NCBI GenBank assembly: GCA_030151225.1
Contig: JASLEG010000246.1
Span: 1-28,810 of the forward strand
Length of the DNA: 28,810 bases
Reading direction: 5' to 3'
Source of the DNA: Burkholderia sp.
GTDB lineage: Bacteria > Pseudomonadota > Gammaproteobacteria > Burkholderiales > Burkholderiaceae
Positions 7,496 to 16,082 of the stretch are shown in pieces. Position numbers and translations under genes: made by a program. Below the pieces are notes generated by a model. That model did not search any database. It worked only from the letters and a program-made list of their open reading frames with translations, and had not been told where the DNA came from. The first letter of the stretch is position 1. Each line of letters starts with the position of its first letter.

Positions 7496-8692
7496 ATGGA
7501 CGATTTTCTCAGCCCCGACACGCTCGCCGTTCGCGCGGGCACGCTGCGCAGCGAATTCAACGAGCATTCCGAGGCGCTGTACCTGACCTCGAGCTTCTGC
7601 TTCACGAGCGCGCAGGACGCCGCCACGCGCTTCGCGAATTCCGAGGACAACTACACGTATTCGCGCTTCACGAATCCCACCGTCACGATGTTCCAGGATC
7701 GTCTCGCGGCGCTCGAGGGCGGCGAGGCGTGCATCGCCACGGCTTCGGGCATGGCGGCGATCATGTCGGTGGTGATGTCGGCGCTGCAGGCGGGCGACCA
7801 CCTGGTCAGCTCGCGCAGCCTGTTCGGCTCGACGCTCGGCATGTTCTCGCAGATCTTCAGCAAGTTCGGCATCACCGCCACCTTCGTCGACGCGACCGAC
7901 CTGAACGCGTGGCGCGAGGCCGTGAAGCCCGAAACGAAGATGTTCTTCCTCGAGACGCCGTCGAACCCGCTGACCGAGCTGGCCGACATCGGGGCGATCT
8001 CGAAGATCGCGAAGGAAGTGGGTGCGCTGTTCGTGGTCGACAACTGCTTCTGCAGCCCGGCGCTGCAGCAGCCGCTCAAGCACGGCGCGGACGTGGTGAT
8101 GCACTCGGCCACCAAGTTCCTCGACGGCCAGGGGCGTGTGCTGGGCGGCGCGCTGGTGGGATCGAAGGCGTTCATCACGGGCAAGGTGTTTCCGTTCGTG
8201 CGCAGCGCGGGTCCGACGCTGTCGGCGTTCAACGCGTGGGTGTTGCTGAAGGGCCTGGAGACGCTGTCGCTGCGCGTCGAGCACCAGTCGGCCAGTGCGC
8301 TGGCGATCGCCCGCTGGCTCGAGGCGCATCCGGCCGTGAAGCGCGTGTTCTACCCGGGTCTCGAATCGCATCCGCAGCATGCGCTGGCCCAGCGCCAGCA
8401 GAAGGCGGGCGGGGCGGTGGTGTCGTTCGAGGTGAAGGGCGACACGCCCGAGGCACAACGCGCCAACGCCTGGCGCGTGATCGACAACACCCAGGTCGTA
8501 TCGATCACGGCGAACCTCGGCGACACGCGCACCACCATCACGCATCCCGCCACCACCACGCACCTGCGCGTCACGCCGGAAGCGCGTGCGGCGGCGGGCA
8601 TCACCGAAGGGCTGATCCGCCTCGCGGTCGGCCTGGAGAGCGTGCAGGATCTGCAGAACGATCTGGGGCGCGGGCTCGGCGCGGGCGTCTGA
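7496..8692 (+). CDS. metZ: O-succinylhomoserine sulfhydrylase
   Basis: MetZ makes homocysteine directly from O-succinylhomoserine and sulfide, the sulfur-assimilation step of methionine synthesis in Burkholderia and Pseudomonas. The 398-residue product is a PLP enzyme of the Cys/Met metabolism family. Its features include YSRFTNPT, the ATASGMAA phosphate-binding turn, the VVDNCFCSP segment with the PLP-binding Asp, and HSATKFLDGQ with the Schiff-base lysine at Lys207. ATG 7496 gives the standard N-terminus; the longer frame from 7436 adds only arginine-rich leader. Cystathionine gamma-synthase is a relative, but the overall sequence reads as MetZ. The leader carries a SAM-II-like element and a terminator, so repression by S-adenosylmethionine is likely. 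Confidence 0.93.
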   Translation: MDDFLSPDTLAVRAGTLRSEFNEHSEALYLTSSFCFTSAQDAATRFANSEDNYTYSRFTNPTVTMFQDRLAALEGGEACIATASGMAAIMSVVMSALQAGDHLVSSRSLFGSTLGMFSQIFSKFGITATFVDATDLNAWREAVKPETKMFFLETPSNPLTELADIGAISKIAKEVGALFVVDNCFCSPALQQPLKHGADVVMHSATKFLDGQGRVLGGALVGSKAFITGKVFPFVRSAGPTLSAFNAWVLLKGLETLSLRVEHQSASALAIARWLEAHPAVKRVFYPGLESHPQHALAQRQQKAGGAVVSFEVKGDTPEAQRANAWRVIDNTQVVSITANLGDTRTTITHPATTTHLRVTPEARAAAGITEGLIRLAVGLESVQDLQNDLGRGLGAGV

Positions 8693-8720
8693 CGGGTTGC
8701 GCCTGATCCCGATGTGACGA

Positions 8721-8750
8721 GGGCCGGCTGCGAAGCCGGCCCTTTCGTTT
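8721..8750 (+). terminator. Intrinsic terminator after metZ
   Basis: GGGCCGGCT (8721-8729) and AGCCGGCCC (8734-8742) form a perfect 9-bp stem with a GCGA tetraloop, followed by TTTCGTTT. It separates metZ from the converging bceM gene. Confidence 0.9.
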
Positions 8751-8767
8751 GGCGGTGCGGCGCCGGT

Positions 8768-9772
8768 TCAGCCAGCGGCCATGTAGCGCCGCATGCCGGC
8801 CGTCTGCTGCATCGTCACCTCGCCGGGCGCGGGGCGTCGCTTCATGGCCTCGACCATCCAGCGCAGCGTGTCCTCGAGCCTCGTCACGGGAAGGTCGCCC
8901 AAGCGCTCGCGCAGCTTCTCGCGCGAGCCCACCAGCTTCTTCACCTCGTTGCCGCGCACGAAGCGCGGGTCCACCGTCACGTCGATTGCGTAGCCGACGA
9001 TGCGCGACAGCATCGCGACCACTTCCTTCAGCGAATACGCGTGTTCCGAGCAGACGTTGAACGTTTCGCCGGCCGGCGCGGCTTCCACGAGGCGCGTGTA
9101 GGCAGCGGCGACATCGCGAACATCGGAAAAATCGCGACTGACGTCGAGGTTGCCGAGCGAGATGCGCGGCTCGCGATTCGCGTAATGCGCGACGAGCTTC
9201 GGCAGCAGGTAGGTGTCGAGCTGGCCCACGCCCGTGTAGTTGAACGGCCGCGCGATCACGAGCGGCAGCTTGTCGTTCCACTGCCGGGCCGCGTGCTCCA
9301 TCGCGAGCTTGCTGACGGCATAGTCGTTCGCGGGCTGGGGCGGCACGAGCTCGTCGAGCGATTCCACGCTGGCGTTGCCGTAGACGTTCGCGCTGCTCGC
9401 CAGCAGCACGCTGCGCGGCGTCGCGCCGACGTCGACGAGGGCCGTCAGCAGGTTGCGTGTGCCGACCACGTTGACGAGGTACAGGTCGCGTGGATCGTTG
9501 TCGGCCACGTGCGCGCAGGCCGCCAGATGCACCACCACGTCGGGGCGCGACTGCTCGGCCGCGTTGCGCAGCGAGGCGATGTCGAGCAGGTCTGCCTCGA
9601 GCATGCGGCAGTTCGGGATCTGTGCGCGCCGTCGGGCAGCCGTACCGGGGGCGACGGTGCCCCACACCTCGTAGCCGGCGGCGGCGAGGCTTTGCGCGAC
9701 GTAGCGGCCGGTGAAGCCGGCCAGGCCCGTCACGAGTGCGCGACGGGCGCGCGGCAGATCAGAAGGTTTCAT
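8768..9772 (-). CDS. bceM: GDP-6-deoxy-4-keto-D-mannose reductase (GDP-D-rhamnose synthase), BceM-like
   Basis: The 334-residue protein is an extended short-chain dehydrogenase. It has the NAD(P)-binding motif GLAGFTG at residues 16-22, a catalytic serine in ASSANVYG (126-133), and the Tyr152-x3-Lys156 pair in DYAVSK. The dehydratase gene directly upstream supplies GDP-4-keto-6-deoxymannose, so the expected reaction is stereospecific reduction to GDP-D-rhamnose, the donor of rhamnose in cepacian. Its start codon lies inside the end of bceN (14-base overlap, 9759-9772), indicating translational coupling. GDP-L-fucose synthase (WcaG) is the alternative, but that enzyme also epimerises, and cepacian contains D-rhamnose. 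Family certain; product inferred from cluster identity. Confidence 0.85.
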   Translation of the reverse strand: MKPSDLPRARRALVTGLAGFTGRYVAQSLAAAGYEVWGTVAPGTAARRRAQIPNCRMLEADLLDIASLRNAAEQSRPDVVVHLAACAHVADNDPRDLYLVNVVGTRNLLTALVDVGATPRSVLLASSANVYGNASVESLDELVPPQPANDYAVSKLAMEHAARQWNDKLPLVIARPFNYTGVGQLDTYLLPKLVAHYANREPRISLGNLDVSRDFSDVRDVAAAYTRLVEAAPAGETFNVCSEHAYSLKEVVAMLSRIVGYAIDVTVDPRFVRGNEVKKLVGSREKLRERLGDLPVTRLEDTLRWMVEAMKRRPAPGEVTMQQTAGMRRYMAAG

Positions 9773-10802
9773 GATGAAGATTCCGCGTGAGATCCGCTTC
9801 GACCATCATCTGGCAGAGTTGTTCGAGTGACGTCGTCGGCTGCCAGCCCAGTATGTCCTTCGCCTTGTCCGCGCAACCGATCAGCAGGTCGACTTCAGCC
9901 GGCCGGTAGAAGCGCGGGTTGATCGACACGAGCACCTGGCCCGTCGCGGCGTCGAGGCCGCGTTCCTGTTCGTCCTTGCCCGTCCATTCGATCTGGTAGC
10001 CGGCGGTGGCGAACGCCATGCGCACGAAGTCTCGCACGGTTTCGGTGCGATTGGTGGCCAGCACGAAGGTATCGGGTTCGTCGGCCAGCAGCATGCGGTG
10101 CATGCCGTCCACGTACTCGAGCGCGAAGCCCCAGTCGCGCTTCGCGTCGAGATTGCCGAGCTCGAGCCGCTGGGCCTTGCCGAGCTTGATCTTCGCCACC
10201 GTGTCGGTGATCTTGCGCGTGACGAACTCGCGCCCGCGCAGCGGCGATTCGTGGTTGAAGAGGATGCCGCTCGACGCGAACATGCCGTAGGACTCGCGAT
10301 AGTTTACCGTCATCCAGTGCGCATACAGCTTGGCCACACCATACGGGCTGCGCGGATAGAACGGTGTCGACTCGATCTGCGGGATCGCCTGCACCTTGCC
10401 GAACATCTCGGAGGTGGACGCCTGATAGTAGCGTGTCTTCGGGCTCACGACACGCAGGGCTTCCAGCAGGTTGAGCGCGCCGATGCCGGTCACCTCGGCG
10501 GTGGTCGCCGGCTGGTCGAACGACACGCCCACGAAGCTCAGTGCGGCCAGATTGTAGAGCTCGTCCGGCTGCACACGTTCGATCAGCCGGATGCTCGATC
10601 CCCCATCGGTCAGGTCGTGCTCGACCAGCTGCAGGTTCGGATGATCGGTCACGCCGAGTTCGGCGATGCGCCAGAAATTGACCGAACTCGTGCGGCGGTA
10701 GGTGCCGGTGACGTGATAGCCCTTGTCGAGCAGCAGCTTCGTCAGATAGGCGCCGTCCTGCCCGGTGATGCCGGTGATGATCGCCTTGCGTGCAGAACTC
10801 AT
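9759..10802 (-). CDS. bceN: GDP-mannose 4,6-dehydratase, BceN
   Basis: This 347-residue enzyme converts GDP-D-mannose to GDP-4-keto-6-deoxy-D-mannose in the cytoplasm. The N-terminus ITGITGQDGAYL (residues 9-20) is the hallmark NADP-binding motif of Gmd. The catalytic residues follow as STSEMFG (Thr130, Glu132) and SPYGVAKLYAHW (Tyr154, Lys158). RRTSS near residues 36-40 is the conserved NADP phosphate contact. ATG 10802 shares four bases with the bceO stop, and bceM begins before this gene ends, so the three are one operon. Gmd is certain; the name bceN comes from the gene order of the cepacian cluster. Confidence 0.95.
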   Translation of the reverse strand: MSSARKAIITGITGQDGAYLTKLLLDKGYHVTGTYRRTSSVNFWRIAELGVTDHPNLQLVEHDLTDGGSSIRLIERVQPDELYNLAALSFVGVSFDQPATTAEVTGIGALNLLEALRVVSPKTRYYQASTSEMFGKVQAIPQIESTPFYPRSPYGVAKLYAHWMTVNYRESYGMFASSGILFNHESPLRGREFVTRKITDTVAKIKLGKAQRLELGNLDAKRDWGFALEYVDGMHRMLLADEPDTFVLATNRTETVRDFVRMAFATAGYQIEWTGKDEQERGLDAATGQVLVSINPRFYRPAEVDLLIGCADKAKDILGWQPTTSLEQLCQMMVEADLTRNLHHETF

Positions 10803-11875
10803 AGAGGATTCCTGATGGAGCGGGTGGATGAATGTGCGGTGGCCGACATTGGCCGCGCGGGCCCGCGCGTGAGCCGGCGTTCGAATGCGAACCACGTGAT
10901 GCTGGCGTAGGCGAGGGTGATCGCCAGCGCGATCACGGCGCTCGGGTAGCGGCCCAGATGCCACGGCCAGATCGCGTACAGCACGCTCAGGTGGACGAGG
11001 TAGATCGTGTAGCTGATGGTGCCGACATAGACGAGCAGCGGGTGGGTCAGCACGCGCTGCACCAGGCCGCGCCCGCGCAGCGCGATCACCACGATCGAGG
11101 TGCAGAGCACGAGCGAGATGCTGTAGAGCGCGGCGTTCGACAGCGGCGTGTTGGCGGCGCGAAAGCGCGGGTTTGACAGGTGCAGCCAGGCGAGCAGCGC
11201 GAGCGCCACGCAGGCGGCGGCCACCGCCAGGCCCGTGTACGGCTCGAGCGCTCGGCGGTCGCGGCGCAGCAGCACGGCGAGCAGGGCGCCGGCCGCGAGC
11301 AGGTCCATGCGGAACGGCGTGAGGTAGTAGATCGGCCAGAACGAGTCGAACCACGGCGTGGCCACGGCGCGCAGGATCGGCGCGGCGATCACGAGCGCTG
11401 CCGCGATCCAGGCCAGCGCGCGTTCCGGGCAGAGCAGCACCACGAACGGCCAGAAGATGTAGAACTGCTCCTCCACCGCGAGCGACCACAGCACGTTGAG
11501 GCTTTCATGGCCGATGCTGCCGATCGACAGCCCGATGTTGGTCGAGAAGAACGCGTACCAGGGCCAGTGCGCGAGCCAGCCCGCGCCGAACAGCAGCGTG
11601 GACACCACCAGCAGCAGCGCGTACGAAGGCAGGATGCGGCGCGCGCGGCGCACGTAGAAGTGCGTGAACAGCGGCAGGCCGCGCGTCTTGCGGTCGAGCA
11701 GGATGCCCGTGATCAGCAGGCCGCTCAGCACGAAGAACAGATCCACGCCCATCCACAGCGGCGCCTTCACCGCGTGCTGCAGGAACACGGCCATCACGGC
11801 GATGGCGCGCAGGCCGTCGAGCTGGACGATCCGGCCGGTGCGTTGCGGCGCGGGAGAGAGCGTGTCGGACGTCAT
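10799..11875 (-). CDS. bceO: Acyltransferase-3 family membrane O-acyltransferase, BceO
   Basis: This 358-residue integral membrane protein belongs to the acyltransferase-3 (OafA/NodX) family. It starts with RIVQLDGLRAIAVMAVFLQH, carrying the conserved RxxAV region and a putatively catalytic His, followed by DLFFVLSGLLITGILL. SLAVEEQFYIFWP and about ten hydrophobic segments come after. Such proteins use acetyl-CoA to acetylate sugars on lipid-linked intermediates; in cepacian, acetylation is known and bceO is one of the acyltransferase genes. ATG 11875 is chosen because AGGAA precedes it at 4 bases on the minus strand, and because upstream codons (open to 12337) do not look like protein. It heads the bceO-bceN-bceM operon and reads away from bceP. 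Confidence 0.9.
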   Translation of the reverse strand: MTSDTLSPAPQRTGRIVQLDGLRAIAVMAVFLQHAVKAPLWMGVDLFFVLSGLLITGILLDRKTRGLPLFTHFYVRRARRILPSYALLLVVSTLLFGAGWLAHWPWYAFFSTNIGLSIGSIGHESLNVLWSLAVEEQFYIFWPFVVLLCPERALAWIAAALVIAAPILRAVATPWFDSFWPIYYLTPFRMDLLAAGALLAVLLRRDRRALEPYTGLAVAAACVALALLAWLHLSNPRFRAANTPLSNAALYSISLVLCTSIVVIALRGRGLVQRVLTHPLLVYVGTISYTIYLVHLSVLYAIWPWHLGRYPSAVIALAITLAYASITWFAFERRLTRGPARPMSATAHSSTRSIRNPL

Positions 11876-11962
11876 CGGTTCCTGTCGGGTTGCGGTGCGT
11901 GGCGCGCTGGCGCCGTGCACCCGGTTTCGGTCGATCGGGCCTGAGCGGATGCCCGTGACTTG

Positions 11963-11984
11963 CGGAATGATTTCGGAATGATTC
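11963..11984. repeat. Two tandem 11-bp repeats at the presumed bceO start site
   Basis: CGGAATGATTT (11963-11973) is followed at once by CGGAATGATTC (11974-11984), ten of eleven bases identical. The period equals one helical turn, as in sites for regulators that bind direct repeats on one DNA face. They lie immediately downstream of a TAGAAT -10 candidate on the minus strand. Confidence 0.7.
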
Positions 11985-11991
11985 GATTGGG

Positions 11992-11997
11992 ATTCTA
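11992..11997 (-). promoter_or_regulatory. Candidate -10 box for bceO-bceN-bceM
   Basis: Read on the minus strand this is TAGAAT, five of six matches to the sigma-70 -10 consensus. The -35 region 16-17 bases upstream is only a T-run, so the promoter may be weak or activator-dependent. The predicted start is near 11985, about 110 bases before the bceO ATG. Confidence 0.4.
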
Positions 11998-12336
11998 GGG
12001 AAAAGAAATCGATAAAAAATCTCGTGAGGAACGACTGCCGCACAGCAGCAAACCTGCATCCTGGGGTACGAACCCTTCTCTTGATTCGGTACAAGTTACG
12101 ACGAAAAAATGCCGATTTCCCGGCGATTTTTCCGAAAAAAATCGAATTTGAATCGATTCGTAACTGTGATGGGCCACGATGCAGCGCGAGAAAATATTCC
12201 CAATTTCTTGTGATTATTTTCGCTTGTAACCTGCGTCGCACCGTGCCTGCCGGGCCGGTGAGCGACGTGGCGCGAACGTGGTGCGTCGCGGCGCCGGGCC
12301 CGGCTGGATACGCACCGTCCACTCCGGAGATCCGCA

Positions 12337-14529
12337 TTGCGACGTTCGCTTCTCATCGCCCTCGCCATCATCGTCCCCGTCGTGTGTCTGCCCGGCCGAA
12401 CCTCGGCCGAAGCGGTGCTCGACGCCACCAACTCGTGGATCGGCAACACGCACGGTTACGGGGACGGCAGCTGGACCCAGATCGACATCCGCGCGATCGC
12501 CGTCACCCCGCAAGGCAAGGTCTACACCAACGCGCCGTGGGACGAGAGCGGCGCCGAGGCGAGCGTGTACCAGGACGGCAAGATGCTCGGCTTCGCCGGC
12601 GGCACGCACGGCTGGGGCAACGCCGGCGGCAGCGCGATCGCCGTCAATGACCGCTACGCCTACGTGGCGATCGGCGTCGGCAACGAGAAGGGGCGGCTCG
12701 TGAGCCCCGGCATCTGGCCCGACAAGGGGCGCCAGTGGTGGGGCATCTCGCGCCGAGCGATCGGCGACATGCGCCAGCCGGCGCCGTTCCGCGCGGCCAC
12801 GGCCAGCGACGGCCGCGCGAAGATGGCCGCGAGCTTCCTGAAGGTCAACGATGCGCCGTCCGACGCCCCGATCGACGCGCGCGCCGAGGTGGCGGGCCTG
12901 GCCGCCTCCGCCAGGCGCCTGTACGCGACCGATCCGCATCACGACAGCGTGGACGTGTACGACGCCGAATCGATGGACAAGCTCTCGTCGTTCAGCGCGC
13001 ACGAGCCGGGCCGCATCGCGCTGGCGGCCGACGGCACGTTGTGGCTGCTGACCGACACGCTCGGCGGGCCGCCCAAGCTCGTGCACGTGCGTCCCGACGG
13101 CCGCCCGGTGGACGACGCGCCGGCGCTGCCGGCCGACGCCGATGCGGTGGACGTGGCCGTCGATCCGAAGGGCCGCGTGCTGATCGCCGACAACGGCCCG
13201 CGCCAGCAGGTCCTGATCTTCGCGAAGCAGGGCGACAAGTACGCGCCGAGCGGCACGCTCGGCGAGCGCGGCGGGATCTTCTCGGGCGTCGCCGGCCGCC
13301 CCGGCCCGCTGCGTTTCAACGGCCTGACCGGGGTGGGCGCCGACGCGGCCGGCAACATCTACGTGTCGATGAACGGCATCGGCCCGAAGATGGGCACGAT
13401 CGGCGCCGGCCTGGGCGCCACGCTCGCCAGCTACGGCCCAGGCGACAAGCTGCGCTGGCAGGTGGACGGGCTGCTGTTCGTGGACGGCGCGTTCATGGAT
13501 CCGGCGCGCCCGAACAGCGTCTATACCGGCAACAAGCGCTTCGAGCTCGATTTCTCGAAGCCGGCCGGGCACGAGTGGAAATATGTCGGATTCCTCTCGA
13601 ACCGCTTCAGGTATCCGCAGGATCCGGTGTTCAACACGGATCAGTGGCCGGGCCTGCCCATGGCGCGCCAGCTCGACGGCCACACCTTCCTGTACCTGAC
13701 CGACATGTATGCCGACCACCTGAAGATCTACCGCTTCGACGCGAAGCGCGACGGCGAGACGGCGATTCCCTCGGGCTTCATTGCGGGCCGCGATCGGCCG
13801 GTGGACAAGATTCCGAACCGGCCCTCGGGCGGCGACTGGATCTGGCGCGACAAGAACGGCAACGGCCGCTTCGAGGACGATGAGTTCACGGTCAACACCG
13901 ACACCAAGGCGCGTGCCGGCGGCTGGGGCTGGTGGGTCGACACCAGGGGCGACATCTGGCGCGCGAGCGAGACGCGCGGCATCCACCGCTTCCGCTACGG
14001 CGGGCTCGACAAGGTCGGCAACCCGATCTACTCGTACGACAAGCTGACTGACTACCCAACGCCCGCGCCGTTCACCGAGCTGCGCCGCGCGATCTACGAG
14101 CCCGACACGGACACGCTGTACGTGACCGGCTACACGGCCGACGCGCAGCCGAAGCCCGGCATCAACAAGGAAGTGGGCCGCGTGCTGGTGCGCTACGACA
14201 AGTGGTCGAGCGACAAGCCGGTGGTGCGCTACCAGGTGGCGCTGCCGTGGGCGCCCGATGCCAAGCCGATCCTGAACCTGATCGGCCTGACCGTGGAAGG
14301 CCGCTACCTGTTCGGCGTGGAGCCGGTGGGCATCGTGCACGTGTACGACAAGGACACCGGCCGCGAGGTGGGCGTGATCAAGCCCGGCCCGGAAGTGGGC
14401 CGCGCCTCGGGCTGGGTGGACGTGCCGTTCGGCATCAGCGCGCATCGTCGCGAGAACGGCGAGTACCTGATCTTCGTGGAGGAGGATGCGCGCGGCAAGG
14501 TAATGATGTACCGCTGGACGCCGCACTGA
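12337..14529 (+). CDS. bceP: Exported beta-propeller-like protein of unknown function, BceP
   Basis: The 730-residue protein begins with a signal peptide (RRSLLIALAIIVPVVCLPG, cleavage probably after TSA at about residue 24), so it acts in the periplasm or outside. The body has repeated short beta-type blades with VDVAVDPKGRVLIADN, GVGADAAGNIYVSM and similar NHL/SMP-30-like stretches. An EF-hand-type calcium loop, DKNGNGRFEDDE, lies at 505-516. The start is TTG 12337, supported by GGAGA at 12325-12329 with 7-base spacing; no ATG would retain the signal peptide. It sits where the cepacian cluster has bceP, described only as a conserved hypothetical gene. A role in modifying or handling the polymer outside the membrane is possible but unproven. 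Confidence 0.8.
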   Translation: MRRSLLIALAIIVPVVCLPGRTSAEAVLDATNSWIGNTHGYGDGSWTQIDIRAIAVTPQGKVYTNAPWDESGAEASVYQDGKMLGFAGGTHGWGNAGGSAIAVNDRYAYVAIGVGNEKGRLVSPGIWPDKGRQWWGISRRAIGDMRQPAPFRAATASDGRAKMAASFLKVNDAPSDAPIDARAEVAGLAASARRLYATDPHHDSVDVYDAESMDKLSSFSAHEPGRIALAADGTLWLLTDTLGGPPKLVHVRPDGRPVDDAPALPADADAVDVAVDPKGRVLIADNGPRQQVLIFAKQGDKYAPSGTLGERGGIFSGVAGRPGPLRFNGLTGVGADAAGNIYVSMNGIGPKMGTIGAGLGATLASYGPGDKLRWQVDGLLFVDGAFMDPARPNSVYTGNKRFELDFSKPAGHEWKYVGFLSNRFRYPQDPVFNTDQWPGLPMARQLDGHTFLYLTDMYADHLKIYRFDAKRDGETAIPSGFIAGRDRPVDKIPNRPSGGDWIWRDKNGNGRFEDDEFTVNTDTKARAGGWGWWVDTRGDIWRASETRGIHRFRYGGLDKVGNPIYSYDKLTDYPTPAPFTELRRAIYEPDTDTLYVTGYTADAQPKPGINKEVGRVLVRYDKWSSDKPVVRYQVALPWAPDAKPILNLIGLTVEGRYLFGVEPVGIVHVYDKDTGREVGVIKPGPEVGRASGWVDVPFGISAHRRENGEYLIFVEEDARGKVMMYRWTPH

Positions 14530-14584
14530 GCGCGCCGTCGCGCGCCTGAGCGATCCGATCTGAACCGATGTGAACCTAGGGTGG

Positions 14585-14601
14585 CGGGCCGTTTCGGCCC
14601 G
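14585..14601 (+). other. Hairpin before the bceQ ribosome-binding site
   Basis: CGGGCCG (14585-14591), loop TTT, CGGCCCG (14595-14601): a perfect 7-bp stem ending 6 bases before AAGGA (14608-14612). No T-run follows, so it is not an intrinsic terminator. It could limit access to the bceQ start or mark an RNA processing point. Confidence 0.45.
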
Positions 14602-14615
14602 TCCGGGAAGGAACG

Positions 14616-16082
14616 ATGGAAACAAGGATGTTGAAGAACGTCGCGGTGAACTTCGTTGGGCTGATATTGCCGACGTTCGTTTCGCTGGTGACGGTGCCGG
14701 CCTATATCCACACGCTCGGCGTCGATCGCTACGGCGTGGTGAGCCTCGTGTGGACGCTGATCGGCTATTTCGGGATCCTCGATCTCGGCATGAGCATGGC
14801 CGCCCAGAACCAGATCTCGAAGGCGCTCGCGAGCGGCGACCCCGAGCAGTGCGAGCGCGTGTTCTGGAGCGCCACCTGGCTCAACCTCGGCACCGGCATC
14901 GCGGGCGGGCTGCTGATCTACTTCGGCGCGTTCATCTACACCGCCTACTTCACCAGGGTGTCGGCGCAGCTGCAGCACGAGGTGTATCACGCACTGCCGT
15001 GGCTGGCCTGCGCGATCCCGATCGCCAACGTGTCGTGGGTATTCTCGGGCGCGATCAACGGAGCCGAGCGCTTCGGCATCTACAACGCCAACCAGACCTT
15101 CGGCACCTTCCTGTTCCAGTTGCTGCCGCTCGGGGCGGCCTGGCTGATCGGGCCGACGCTGCCCTCGGTGCTGGCCGCCGCGGTGCTGGCGCGCCTGATC
15201 GCGGCGCTGCTGCTCGGCCGCGCGAGCCTGCGCGTGCTGAACATCCGGCGCGTGTCGCCGCCGCGCTGGCGCACCGCGAAGGAGCTGTTCACCTTCGGCG
15301 GCTGGATGCTGATCGCGAGCACCGCCACGATGGTGGCCGACTCGCTCGACCGCGTGCTGCTCGGCGCCCATCTCGGCGCGCGCTACGTGACCTATTACAC
15401 GGTGCCGCAGAACCTCGTCACGCGCCTGAACATGCTGCCGAACGCGGTGGTGCGCACGCTGTTCCCGCGCCTGTCGGCGGTCGATCGCGATCACGCCGAC
15501 GCGCTGGTGCGCCAGTCGCTCGAATTCCTCAACGGCGTGTTCACGCCGATCATGATCGCGGCGATCTTCGCGCTTCAGCCGTTCATGAACCTGTGGGTGG
15601 GCCCCGAGCTGGCCGCCGAATCGGCGCCGGTGGGCCGCATCCTGGTGATCGGCATCTGGCTGGTGGGGCAGGCCAGCGTGATGCGGATCCTGATCCAGTC
15701 GCAGGTGAATCCGGCACGCGCCGCGATCGCCGGCATCGTGGAACTGCCGTTCTTCATCGGTGCGCTGTGGTTCGCCATCACCCATTTCGGGCTGATCGGG
15801 GCGGCCGTGACGGTCGTGGCGCGCGCGCTGGTCGATTACGGCGTGTTGCTGGTGCTGGCCTCGGTGCGCAAGCGCCCGATCGTGCTCGACATGATCGCGC
15901 ATCTGGCCTTCCTGTTCGCGAGCCTCGCGCTGGCCTGGACCGACCCCACGCTGGTGGAGGCCATCGGGCTCTGCGCCCTCGTCGCCGCGCTGAATCTCGC
16001 GTGGTCTCTTCTGACGACGCCCGGCCTGCGCGCGCTCGCGCGCGGCGTGATCGGGCGACTGATTCCTGGGAAAAGCGTATGA
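14616..16082 (+). CDS. bceQ: Wzx-type polysaccharide flippase, BceQ
   Basis: The 488-residue protein is almost wholly membrane-embedded, with about 12-14 hydrophobic segments. It opens like other MOP-superfamily oligosaccharide flippases: NFVGLILPTFVSLVTVPAYI, then ILDLGMSMAAQNQISKAL. Members move undecaprenyl-diphosphate-linked repeat units from the cytoplasmic to the periplasmic face of the inner membrane. ATG 14616 has AAGGA just before it. The stop overlaps the ATG of bceR (ATGA, 16079-16082), so the flippase and the glycosyltransferase are translationally coupled. Together with the sugar genes this fits export of the cepacian unit. Confidence 0.9.
   Translation: METRMLKNVAVNFVGLILPTFVSLVTVPAYIHTLGVDRYGVVSLVWTLIGYFGILDLGMSMAAQNQISKALASGDPEQCERVFWSATWLNLGTGIAGGLLIYFGAFIYTAYFTRVSAQLQHEVYHALPWLACAIPIANVSWVFSGAINGAERFGIYNANQTFGTFLFQLLPLGAAWLIGPTLPSVLAAAVLARLIAALLLGRASLRVLNIRRVSPPRWRTAKELFTFGGWMLIASTATMVADSLDRVLLGAHLGARYVTYYTVPQNLVTRLNMLPNAVVRTLFPRLSAVDRDHADALVRQSLEFLNGVFTPIMIAAIFALQPFMNLWVGPELAAESAPVGRILVIGIWLVGQASVMRILIQSQVNPARAAIAGIVELPFFIGALWFAITHFGLIGAAVTVVARALVDYGVLLVLASVRKRPIVLDMIAHLAFLFASLALAWTDPTLVEAIGLCALVAALNLAWSLLTTPGLRALARGVIGRLIPGKSV

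Larger units (their letters stand above)
11876..12336. promoter_or_regulatory. AT-rich divergent control region between bceO and bceP
   Basis: This 461-base stretch holds no convincing gene and, from about 11960 to 12235, is much richer in A and T than its surroundings. It contains a candidate -10 box for bceO, two tandem 11-bp repeats beside it, an inverted repeat CGATTTTT (12124-12131) / AAAAATCG (12137-12144), and a second short one, CGAAT/ATTCG, at 12143-12160. It must contain promoters for both divergent units. No -35/-10 pair for bceP could be chosen with confidence. The AT-richness could also attract an H-NS-like silencer (inference). Confidence 0.65.

Noticed and set aside
5048..8563. 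1171-codon open frame on the minus strand opposite cvpA, purF and metZ
   Set aside because: It lies antisense to three well-identified genes, is rich in Arg, His and Ala, and shows no domain. Long antisense open frames are expected in high-GC coding DNA.
12214..14625. 803-codon minus-strand frame opposite bceP
   Set aside because: The + strand frame has a signal peptide, ribosome-binding site and blade repeats; the antisense frame has low-complexity Val/Arg/His composition only.
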